Below, piece by piece: positions 24,494-33,927 of a stretch of 64,000 nucleotides of DNA. The first letter of the stretch is position 1. Each line of letters starts with the position of its first letter. Under the pieces are notes generated by a model. It was not told where the DNA came from. It ran no database searches and worked only from the letters and a program-made list of their open reading frames with translations. The position numbers were made by a program, and so were the translations under genes. The stretch spans positions 930,001-994,000 of the forward strand of contig JAJTUP010000007.1 in the NCBI GenBank assembly GCA_021399435.1, read 5' to 3'. This DNA is from Diaporthe sp. PMI_573 (Eukaryota > Ascomycota > Sordariomycetes > Diaporthales > Diaporthaceae).

Positions 24494-25194
24494 AGTGTAT
24501 TTGGTGTTCAGATGCAGGATAGCAGTTGGGTTTGGCGATGGTGTTACCAGTCTTTTTCATGTAAATTATCACCAACGTAGACTGAAATCGGAGACTGTTG
24601 AAAAGATCAATGCGGTGGGATGTTAGAGGATGTAAGCGGTTGATATTTCAGTGCCTGCTTGAATTTACAGATTTTCTCCATCATGTTTCCTCCTCTCCGA
24701 CGAATCAGGCACTCGTGCCGGCGGAGCTCCAGATCCGTGTAGACAGCAGTCGTACGGTGCCTTTTTGCCCATCGTTTTGGTAGTCGGGGACACATACAGA
24801 CATTGCCGACTCCACGGCACGTTCCTTTACAACCCCTTGCACTATCACCTCCACCGCCACCTCCACCAACAGGGGTTCACCTCCGCCTCCACCTCCACAT
24901 CTTTTGCCTAGTCTAAGAAGAGGTACGTGCCAAGCCCCTGGTGGCATCCAGTACATTCTCAAGGACCACCGTATCTCGGAATTGCCCATTAGTCACTTTG
25001 GCAGTCGATGGGACTCGGATACGCCTCAGAGTCGCGTTTCCGTGTCCAAAAAGTCCCCACAAAGAGCCGTACTAGTGGTGCCCGGGTGGTGCTCCCCTCC
25101 GTCGTGCTTCCAGCCAATTATGTCGGCCCAACGATATCGGTGGTTGATCGTCTGCATGCCGAATATCATGTAGCCTGGTCAATACATAGAGGAG
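24494..25194. other. Spacer with a CCACCT-type simple repeat
   Basis: About 700 bp separates the monooxygenase start from the pseudogene. A purine/pyrimidine-biased CCACCT/CCGCCT repeat lies near 24846-24900. No gene is supported. Confidence 0.4.
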
Positions 25195-28100
25195 ATGGAG
25201 CCCAAAGTGCTCTGGTCAGGGCTAAAGAATAATTATCTTGCTGCAAGTGCACTAATAATATCACCAGGCTCAACTGTTGAACGATCAATCCGGATATCTA
25301 TAGGTAGGTGTCTGAGTCAACTAGATGCCATGGACGAGAAGCTTTACTGACATTATTCACTCGCAGACCGTGGGGGCACATTTACGGATTGAGTGGCCAT
25401 CATCACAGGCCAGGAAGACATTGTCATCAAGATTCTCTCTGTGGACCCACGTAACTACCCAGATGCGCCCACTGAAGCTATCAGACTGGTATTGGAAAGG
25501 TTCTATGGCAAGGCAATCCCACGAGGAACCAAACTGGATCTCAAGGACGTCGGTGAGGATCATGCATTTCCCGACCAGGAGTAGGATGACACGGACATAC
25601 ATACTCACTGGGAAAGTATCTCGGCCAGTTCTCGGCCGGCTTCCCGGGCCTCGACGCCGGAACACTTCCCATCCATTTTTGGTCCAGATGAGGACGAACC
25701 TCTTACCCGTGACATTGTTGTGAAAATGTTTGAGGACTTGACTGAGACTATAAACCAAGATACCGGCAGATCCTTGAGCTGGGCCGAGGTAGCCGATGGG
25801 TAAGTGCATTACGTGACTCTTCTCGCTGCTTTTGCTGTTTCTTTACACACAGACTGATCTTATTCTTTCGTGTGTCAGCTTCCTTCAAGTAGCAAACTCA
25901 GCCATGTACGGCCCGGTTCGCAGCTTGACCGAAGCCCGCGGCCATCATACCGCAGGCCACCAGCTCGCATCCTTCGGAGGCGCAGGAGGACAGCATGCCT
26001 GTGCCATTGCAGAAGCCCTGGGGATCCGGCGGGTCACCATCCACAAGTATGCATCAATCCTGTCGGCGTACGGCATCGGCCTGGCGGACGTCGTACACGA
26101 GGAAGAAAGGCCGTGTGCGAAGACACATGATGCTCAAAACATACCGGCTTTTCTCCGCGGCCTTGACAGCCTTAGTGATGAGTTGCAGGGGCACTGTTCG
26201 ATGCAGACCTTTAACGCCGTCGATGCACACCGGTTCCTCAACGTGAGGTATGACGGTAGCGAGACGGCTATCATGATTGCCCTTGAGGATGGGCTTGATG
26301 CCGGTGAGGCATTCGTTAACGCTCATCACCAGCAGTTTGGGTTCACTCCTATCAACCGAAAACTATTCGTAGACACAATTCGTGTCAGGGCTATTGGCCG
26401 CCAGGTGTCGCCTTACGGGTCCAAGATGGCATCTACAGCAGCGCCCACCAAGATACTGCTCCTATCAACCAGTCCTGCCGCTAGGCCAGGACCTTCTTCG
26501 GTCAGGCAGGTCTACTTCAGCTCTCTAGGATGGGCCGCCACACCCGTGCACCTCTTCGCCTCCATCACAGCCGGGATGGTCATCCGAGGCCCAGCTCTGG
26601 TAGTAGACAAGACGCAGACTCTCCTGGTAGGGCCCAGCTCGACCACACACATCGTAGGCGACAAGCTCGTGATGGACGTCAGCCCGCCGCAGTCCCATAA
26701 TATCAGCACCGCCGTTCTCGACCCGGTGGCCCTGTTCTGTCTTCCGCCATCGCTTCATGGGCGTCGCCGAGCAGATGGGAAGAGTGTTGCAGAACGTCAG
26801 CGTCAGCGCCAATATCAAGGAACGACTGGACTTTAGCTGCGCCATCTTCACGCCTGATTGCTCGCTGGTTGCGAACGCGCCCCATGTCCCGGCCATGATT
26901 GGCAGTATGGCCTTTGCTGTCAAGTCCCAGATCAAGAACTGGGCTGGTAGGCTCAGGGATGGCGATGTCATTCTTTCCAACTCTCCCGGTAAGTTGCATC
27001 AGTCCTGAATATTTCCGCAGTGTGTTCAAGTCGCCTGGGATCAGCATAACAACTAACATGGCTGGCTGGCTAGCCTATGGCGGTACACACTTGCCAAACT
27101 TGACCATTGTCACGCCCGTATTTGATGCATAAGGCAAAGAAATTATATTCTAGGCCGCGTCCCGCAGCCATTACGCTAATATGGGTGCCATAATCGCAAA
27201 TCCTCTAATATTAATTCCACGCCCGTATCATCCTGACAATAGAGTCTTAGGTTGGCAGTATCCTTCCCGGCTCTATGCCCCTAAACGCAAAGTTCCTGTG
27301 GGAGGAGGGTGCTATGTTTGACTCTTTCCTGCTCGTACGCAACGGCATGTTTGTAGAAAAGAAGCTCCATCACCTTCTGTGTGAGGAATCGGCCAAGGTG
27401 CCTGGGTATAAGCAGGACCAGATATTTCCAAGACAACGTGACGGATCTTAAGGCGCAGGTTGCGGTAAACCACACCGGCATACGGCTGGTGCGTCAACTG
27501 ATCGAGGAATACACAATGGATGTCGTTCAGGTGCGTTGAAATAATTCTACCTCTTTATAACATCGTCAACTCCCCTTCGATGCCGAGTAACTCACAGCAA
27601 CCTGACCCGACAACAGATGTACATGGGCGCCATCCAAGACTCAGCCGAACTAGCCATCCGGAACCTCTTCAAGAACTCTCGCCGCCAGGACCCAGGGCCC
27701 CGCGCCGCTCCACGCAACAGACCACATGGACGACCGGGACCCCGAATCGAGCTGCAACGTGACCCATCGGCGCCGCCTCGGGATCCGCCCTCTTCGACTT
27801 TTCGGGGACGGGGCCGCAGGTCTACGGCAACTGGAACCGCACCCCGAGGCAAATCTGCAGTTCGGCGGTTGATCTACGCCCGTCCGCTGCATGGCGGACT
27901 CGGGACATACCCCCTCAACCACGGCTGCATACGGCCCGACACACCTCGTCGTCCCTCGCCACTCACTCCCTCCTGCGGCCCAGCCCCGGCGACGCCGCGG
28001 TGTGCGCGGGGAATGTGCTGACGTCACAGCGTATTGTTGATGTCATCTTCCGCGCCTTTGGGGCATGTGCCGCAAGCCAGGGGTGCATGAATAACCTCAC

Positions 28101-28702
28101 CCTTTGGTCTGGACGACGGCAAGGACGGGTTCGGGTTCGGGTACTACGAGACCATCGCGGGCGGGCAGCGGCGCGGGGCCAACGTGGCACGGTACCAGCG
28201 GCGTCCACACGCAACATGACGAATACGCGCATCACGGACCCGGAGTCCCCTAGAGCGCAGGTACCCCGTTCGTGCTGCACCGCTTCTGTCTTAGGCAGGG
28301 GAGCGCCGCCGGGAGGGGAAGGTTCCGGGGCGGGGAGGGCGTCGTCCGCGACGTTCGGGTTTAGGGTATCCCATGTCGGCTTCTATCTTGTCTGAGAGGC
28401 GGGGCGGCTTCGCGCCGTATGGGATTGGGATGGCGGGCGGGGGGGGCCGTGGCTCAGAATACTTGGGTTCAGAAAGGGGGGGGCGGCATGTTAATATTTG
28501 GGGGGGGGGCAAAGAACTCGGTCTTGGTTTGGGGCTGGCGACAGGTTGGTTGGTTGTTGAGACTGCCTGGGGGCGGGCGGTGGATATGGTGTGTTTTCAG
28601 GAGGCGGAAAGGGAGGAACAGCTCCCTCGAGACATGGCCTCCTTCGTGCGTGTTGCTGGGGGTAGCGTAGGGGCGGCGAGGGCTCTTGCGGAGCAGGTGT
28701 AA
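25195..28702 (+). pseudogene. Degraded 5-oxoprolinase (HyuA+HyuB) gene
   Basis: 5-Oxoprolinase is an ATP-dependent cytosolic enzyme of about 1300 aa that converts 5-oxoproline to glutamate in the glutathione cycle. Here only scattered blocks of it survive, in order and on one strand. SIRISIDRGGTFTD spans an intron (25304-25366) and is stopped by TGA at 25390 where the family has Cys. DIVIKILSVDPRNYPDAPTE follows. A stretch of roughly 300 codons is missing. FGPDEDEPLT and ANSAMYGPVRSLTEARG lead into GGAGGQHACAIAEALGI (25960-26030). A frameshift lies near 26735 before the HyuB part (FTPDCSLVANAPHVPAMIGS). YGGTHLPNLTIVTP is followed by in-frame TAA at 27130 and TAG at 27151. EEGAMFDSFLLVRNG, GAIQDSAELAIRNLFKN and a frameshifted Gly-rich C-terminus (TNTRITDPE, FAPYGIGMAGGG) complete it. 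Several original introns are still recognisable. It is too broken to be functional. Confidence 0.87.
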
Positions 28703-29358
28703 AGTCAGGAGCAGGGTAACTTCAGAGGTAGTTGCTGTGGAGTTCTGATACAGTTTCAAGATTACTTGTGTTAGTCAAGATGTCTTGTCTTGGACCATTT
28801 ATCCACACAGTTTCCCACTTACACATAAAAGTGAGTGATTACTCGAGTTTGCCAGTATTTCATGTTCCTTCTGACAGGTCTATAGATAATTCTGCACACA
28901 GTGTACTGACCCAGTCTGAGCTCCGGAAGCGTGTCTGCAGGTCGTTGATAGGAGCTGGGAGGTAATGTCCAGTCCCTGGCACTCACTTACACATTCGAGA
29001 CTCCATCCAGATGGTCTGCTGCTGCACTTGTGGCCTCTCCTCGATTTAAATATTTAGGGTTTATGCTGTGATGGTGTGTTTTGGCGCTTAGCACGAGACA
29101 AAGGACTGCACGAGCCAGGGTCCCCCAGGATATACTGAAGAGGTAGGTATTTTGTCTATTCATTTTGACAATTCGCGGCCCCTATTCGGAATTTCCCAAG
29201 GGGGAGGCCAACCCTTCCCTAAAACGCCTGCCTTTTGCCCGTACCTTGGAATACAACGCACAAAAGCTCCAACCTGTCAATATGTCAAAAGCCTGGTCAT
29301 GCCATCATCCTGCCATGCTCTTGAGTTTCTCCCCCCCCCCCTCGTCCCCGTGCCTCGA
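28703..29358. other. Spacer, no gene seen
   Basis: This 656-bp spacer lies between the pseudogene and the 3' end of eIF3e. It is mixed composition with a C-run at about 29330-29342. Nothing else is supported. Confidence 0.4.
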
Positions 29359-30742
29359 TTACTTCGCCACCGCCGCGCTCAGGACTTGTGTCCTGAAGAA
29401 GCCTCCCTTGGTCCTCTCGATAACCTGCTGGTAGACGCTGCTCGGTGGGTGGTTCATGACGACCGTCCCCTCGCTCGAGTCGATCTTGGCGTCCAGCCGT
29501 GTGTCGCGGATCAGGTTGACGATCCACTTCTCGCCGGCCTCGTTGTCCAGGCCCAGCGTCTTGCTCAGGCCCTTGATGTCGATGCGCGCGTGGATCTTGC
29601 AGTAGCTCTCGAAGATCAGATGCCTCGCGTTGTCGACGAACGCGTCCACGCCGCCGGCCAGGAAGAAGTCGGCCCGCAGCACCTCCTCGGCGCGGCTCAG
29701 CTGCCGTTGGGCGTCCTCAAAGTCGAAGTCGATGAAGAGGGCGCGCACGAACTCGGTCAGGGGGTCGGTGTACTCGTAGGCCTCCTGGCGCACGATGCGG
29801 ACAATATCCTTGAGCTGCTTCTGCTGGACGCCCGAGTTGCGGGAGCGGCCGCGGCCGGTGATAACGGCGGCGACCAGGTACCGCAGTGCCCAGGGGCAGG
29901 AGGTCTGGATGGTGTTGATGTAGGCGGGGGAGAAGAAGAGGTCGAGGAGGGGGTCGCGGGCGGATTCGCTGTTGAAGAGGGGGAACAGGGCCCAGTGGAT
30001 GAGCCATGTGCGCTGCTGCAGCTGGGCGAGGGGGTTGTTGAAGAGCTTGGTGTCGATGTTCTCCTTGACCTTCATGAGCTCCTCGAGGGCCGTGTCCCAG
30101 CTGGTGGAGAGGATCTCGGAGGCGAGCTTGCCCCATGTGGCGGCCGACACCTTGTCGTTGTCGGTGGAGAGGACACGGAACTGGTAGAGGAGGTCGGCGG
30201 ACCCGCCGTAGTCACCGCAGCTGTACTTGAAGTTGCCGAACTCGTAGAGGGCGTTGACCATCTCGATCGTCACCTGTTGTTTTTATCAGCCTTGTCAGCC
30301 CCCGCCCGCCAGTCCACTGTAGATTAGGACGTACCTCGTGCTCCTTCTTAAGGAACTCCAGGTTGGCAACCTTGTCGCTCCGCAGGTTTGTGACGACGTC
30401 TTCCCTCCCCAGCAGCTCCTGGATCTTGCCTGTGGTCTCCTCGAACTTCTCCAGGGTCTCGATGACCTTTTGCCTCTTGTCGGCGTACTCTTTTGGTGGG
30501 TCCTGCAGGCCCTCGAGGTCGCAGTACAGGTTGGCGACGTAGTCGGTCATGTTGGTCTTCCTCAGCAGCTCGTAGGTGGCCTTGAGCAGCTCCCTCGACT
30601 TGGCCTCGTCCTTGGAGACGCCATCCTCGTTCTCTAGTTGGCCGCGGCGGAACTCGAGGAGGGGGAAGATGAGGTGCCTGTCGAGCTTGGTGACGAGCGT
30701 CGGCAGCAGGTCGTACTCGGCGACGGTGGTGGTGTCCTCCAT
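29359..30742 (-). CDS. INT6: Eukaryotic translation initiation factor 3 subunit e (INT6)
   Basis: eIF3e is a PCI-domain subunit of the eIF3 complex that recruits the 40S ribosome and mRNA during initiation. Two exons, 30335-30742 and 29359-30273, with a 61-bp intron (GTACGT...AACAG), give 440 aa, the family length. The N-terminus has the eIF3e block [20 protein letters not shown], then [20 protein letters not shown]. After the splice, [20 protein letters not shown] opens the helical repeat region. The C-terminal PCI domain contains [20 protein letters not shown] and [16 protein letters not shown], the winged-helix end. The reading frame is clean. It is divergent from mL49, so two translation genes, cytosolic and mitochondrial, share a 551-bp promoter region. 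Confidence 0.95.
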
Positions 30743-31293
30743 CTTGATCTTGCTTCTGCCTTCTGCCTTGTCGCGTGGGTCGGGCGAGGGTGAAAAGAGG
30801 GCTCGATGTTTTTCAGCAGGAGGGAGAGAGGAGGGGTTCCTGTCGACTGCAGCTGGGGGTGGGATGGGATGGGGGAAGAGGCGTCAGTCTGTGAGGCTCT
30901 CCAGCTGGTTTGTTGATCTGGCCGTCCGTGAAGCGGGTGCTCAGTCGGTATCCTGTTCCTTCTGGCGGGGCTTGTCACCCAAAATTCGTTGTTCCCTCCT
31001 TCCGTCTCTTCGCTCTTTTTCGTGGGGTCCACTTAGCCATGCGCCATTGGCTGCATGATCCCAGCACGCCCATTTGTTTTGCCGAAGCCGGCCAGAAGTA
31101 CCCCCGTACCCATGTACTCTTGTACCCATGTCACCCTGTCACTTTCCAGGCCTTGGAGCTATGAACTCCATGCCATTGCCTGCCGCCAGCAGCGATTTTT
31201 TGGTGACGACCTCCAAAAGATTCAGAAGACGACGACGCACCCAAGAATAAGTGCCGACCTGCCAGCTGGGGAGAAACAGAAACAACACCCACA
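30743..31293. promoter_or_regulatory. Divergent promoter region between eIF3e and mL49
   Basis: 551 bp between two start codons facing away from each other must contain both promoters and 5' UTRs. I see no clear TATA box; the half next to eIF3e is G-rich on the plus strand. No ORF with homology. Confidence 0.5.
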
Positions 31294-31783
31294 ATGCTCC
31301 GTCAAATACCAATTCGAGCGGCCACAGCTGCCCCCAGCCGGCTGCTCTTCCGGCCCTCCTTCGTCGCATCCACACGCTTCCTCACCACGGAATCAGCGAA
31401 GGCCTCACAATCTGCTTCCGCGCCGCCCCCCTCGTCCCCAGTACCCTCCACCGCCGCTCCAACGCGGCAGAAGCAACTGTCATATCTCGTCGAGCGCACG
31501 CCGTCGAAAAACCTCTCTGTCTACAATGACGCCCGGGCCGGAGGCACAAAGAAGCAGACCGTGGTGAAGAAGATCGTAGGGGACGCGCGGGCCCTGAGGG
31601 ACGAGCTTGTCGAGGAGTTGCGGTTCCCGAGGGATGATGTCAAGATAAATCCGGTCACGGGCCATATAAAAATAAAGGTAGGTTTGGCCGTATGCGGCGG
31701 CAGACGAGCGAGCGAGCTGACGGGTTCTACAGGGCTTCCACGCGGAAAAGGTGCACAATTGGCTGGAGGCGCGAGGGTTTTGA
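31294..31783 (+). CDS. IMG2: Mitochondrial large ribosomal subunit protein mL49 (Img2)
   Basis: Two exons, 31294-31677 and 31733-31783, joined across a 55-bp intron (GTAGGT...TACAG), encode 144 aa. The N-terminus (MLRQIPIRAATAAPSRLLFR) is a basic, acid-free mitochondrial presequence, and a Pro/Ser/Ala-rich linker follows. The Img2/mL49 fold starts at LSYLVERTPSKNLSVYND, continues with ELVEELRFPRDDVKINPVTG and HIKIK, and is completed by the 16-codon second exon GFHAEKVHNWLEARGF, the invariant end of the family. Without the intron the conserved end would be lost, so the splice is well supported. It acts in mitochondrial translation at the large-subunit surface. Confidence 0.93.
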
Positions 31784-32454
31784 GGTCTTTGGAAAGCACA
31801 AGCAAGACCTGCCGGGAGCAAGAGTCATGGGTCACATAGGCCCTTGAAACCCGCCCTGACGTGTGTGCACAGACGAATGAATGTACGGAGAAGCGCCGGA
31901 GATGGCGCTGGCAGGGGAACTTGTACGAGACTGTATAGCATGCGGCGATATGCCCACTATGACGGACCCGTTTACGACGAGGTACCACGGACTACTCTCT
32001 CACGCCGGCCTCGAGCGCGTGACTCCTAGGACGGCGGACACGGCCCCGTCTCTGCAGCTCACAGGAGTCTGTGAGGTATACGAGCTGTCTTGCGGGATAT
32101 GATTTTTTACGCTCTAGGCTCGGGAAAAGAAACAGCGGCTTCACTCGGGTCTCTCCGTTCCGTTGGCCAGCCTTTCCTTCTCTCGGAGTGAAGCAAGCTT
32201 GCGCTGCACGCCGAATATCGACCGGTTCAGCTCCTAAAGTTTGGGAGAAAGGCAAGTTAGATATCGGGCACGTTTTTGGAAGGCGGGCGAACATACACTG
32301 GCGATCTTGTTGTGCGGGCGGCCTTGGCTGTTCAGGCTGATGAGCTTGTCCACATCGTCTGCCGTCCACCTTCTCGCGGCCGTTCTCTTTTTGTAGTAAA
32401 TCGAAACAGTCAGCCCCGAAATTCAATTCGTCATAACTCAGTTGGGTCGGGGGT
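31784..32454. other. Spacer, no gene seen
   Basis: About 670 bp between converging genes. Open frames are short and motif-free. No RNA gene is recognised. Confidence 0.4.
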
Positions 32455-32907
32455 TCATACGGTGTCAGCCACTGGTGCGACAGCTGCGCCATCCTGGTTG
32501 TCCTCGCGGTCAGTCTCCTGCTCTTCGACAGCTTGCTTCTCGGGGGCAGCTTGCGCCTTGTCGTGGACCTGAGGCGCCATCGCGGGAGGCCTTCGCAGGC
32601 CCTCGCCGCCGTAGCCAAAGGTAATCGCAAGGGCAGCGATCTGGGCTGGCGTGCGGAACGGTCTCGTGTCGGCGGTCCTCGGTGAGACCCTGAAGCCGTG
32701 AGACATGCCCATCGCGTTGGTGGGGTTGAAGTAGAAGTTGACGTGGTGGAAGGTCGGGATGTGGTATTCACAGAGCCGAAGGGGACAGTTGTAGAACAGG
32801 AGGTCCTCGTCGGTCAGCGACGAGACGCTGAAACCGAGCGCGCCGTCGGCCACGAAGGTGGTGTAGACGGTCAGGAGGCATCGTGGGCAACGGACGGCGA
32901 TGAACAT
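32455..32907 (-). CDS. Unrecognised small protein with a CPRC motif, 150 aa
   Basis: The first ATG of this open frame is at 32907 (MFIAVRCPRCLLTVYTTF); the frame is open further upstream but only with non-ATG starts. The front half is hydrophobic/aromatic with four cysteines (CPRC, then NCPLRLC about 40 residues on), a spacing that could bind a metal ion. HIPTFHHVNFYFNP follows, then a Thr/Pro segment. The last 50 residues are Gln/Glu/Asp-rich and look disordered. I do not recognise the family and infer no function. An intron joining further exons downstream cannot be excluded. The polypyrimidine tract at 33001-33197 lies just upstream, where a promoter would be. Confidence 0.55.
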   Translation of the reverse strand: MFIAVRCPRCLLTVYTTFVADGALGFSVSSLTDEDLLFYNCPLRLCEYHIPTFHHVNFYFNPTNAMGMSHGFRVSPRTADTRPFRTPAQIAALAITFGYGGEGLRRPPAMAPQVHDKAQAAPEKQAVEEQETDREDNQDGAAVAPVADTV

Positions 32908-33927
32908 CGTGGCGGTCGTCGTTGCGGGCGGTCGTCGATGGTGTGTTGCCACTCCAGACTGACCGTTTGCGCTTCAAGTCGGTTTGGGGGGAAGGGAACC
33001 TCTCTCTCTCCTACTCTCTCTCCCTCCCTCTCTCTTCCTCCCTCTCTCTCTCCTACTCTCTCTCTCTCCTATTCTTTCTCTCCTACTCTCTCTTTCCTAC
33101 TCTCTCTTTCCTACTTTCTCTCTATTCCTCCCTCTCTCCTACTCCCTCTTTCCTACTCCCTCTCCCTCCCTCCCTCTCTTTCCCTCCCTTTCTCTCCAGC
33201 AGCGGCACCGCTCCCCATGGTCTCAAGAGGAAAAAAAAAAAGCTGCGGCACCAAGAAAAGCCGGCCAGCTTATGGTTCACATAGATAGATAGATGCATTC
33301 CGTCAAGCCCGGGCCGAACTCACCGGGAGGCCCGCCCCAAGTCGACCTGGCTGGCCGTGGCCGGCAGGAATGCGTCCGCGCACACACACACACATACACA
33401 AGGCAAAATCTAATCCCATGCACATAGTGACAGACAAAACAAGCACGTAGTGACAGATAAAACAAAAATGATGGATGGTCCCCTTCCAAGATATTTCATT
33501 TCATTCTCAGCACCAGTTGACCGTGGTGAAATGAATGTCAAATCACCTACACATACAAATACTACAGAACGGTCTCTATCCCGGATCCGATCCGATGCTA
33601 CCATTTCATTTCATTCCGTTCGCCTGTGTTCCAAGCCCATCCATCCATCCATCCATCCTGCCCAACACCGTGACACGGCATCAAGGAGGGCCCCCCAACG
33701 CCGCCGCATAATTCCCCTTTGTCCCCTAAGACCATGCAGCGGCGGGCACGGTCTGGGTTTGACGTGATTTTGCTACGTGACCCGACCCGTTTCCCATACA
33801 CAACAACAGTCACGCCTCAAATTGCACCAATGCTTGCTCCGTGTTTCTATTTCCTTTCGCTTCGCTCAGCTCGTATGTAATGCAAAGAAAATGCAATATG
33901 CCTTTTACCTCCGGTGCGCCTTTACTT
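32908..33927. other. Spacer rich in simple repeats
   Basis: About 1 kb holding a 200-bp CT tract, an A-run at 33231-33240, a TAGA run near 33283-33294, a CA run near 33380-33400 and a TCCA run near 33640-33658. It covers the promoter of the small unknown gene and the 3' UTR of SWI1. No gene is seen. Confidence 0.5.
33001..33197 (+). repeat. CT-rich polypyrimidine tract
   Basis: Nearly 200 consecutive bases are C or T with only a few exceptions, built from CTCTC, CCTCC and CTACT units. Such tracts in fungal promoters often exclude nucleosomes; here it would serve the minus-strand gene at 32907. Long frames across it are compositional artefacts. Confidence 0.85.

Noticed and set aside
29152..30327. 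Long plus-strand open frame opposite eIF3e
   Set aside because: The minus strand encodes a complete conserved eIF3e. The antisense frame is a GC-rich shadow.
32698..33292. Overlapping plus-strand frames through the CT tract
   Set aside because: A pure CT repeat keeps several frames open at once with Leu/Ser/Pro strings; no gene evidence.
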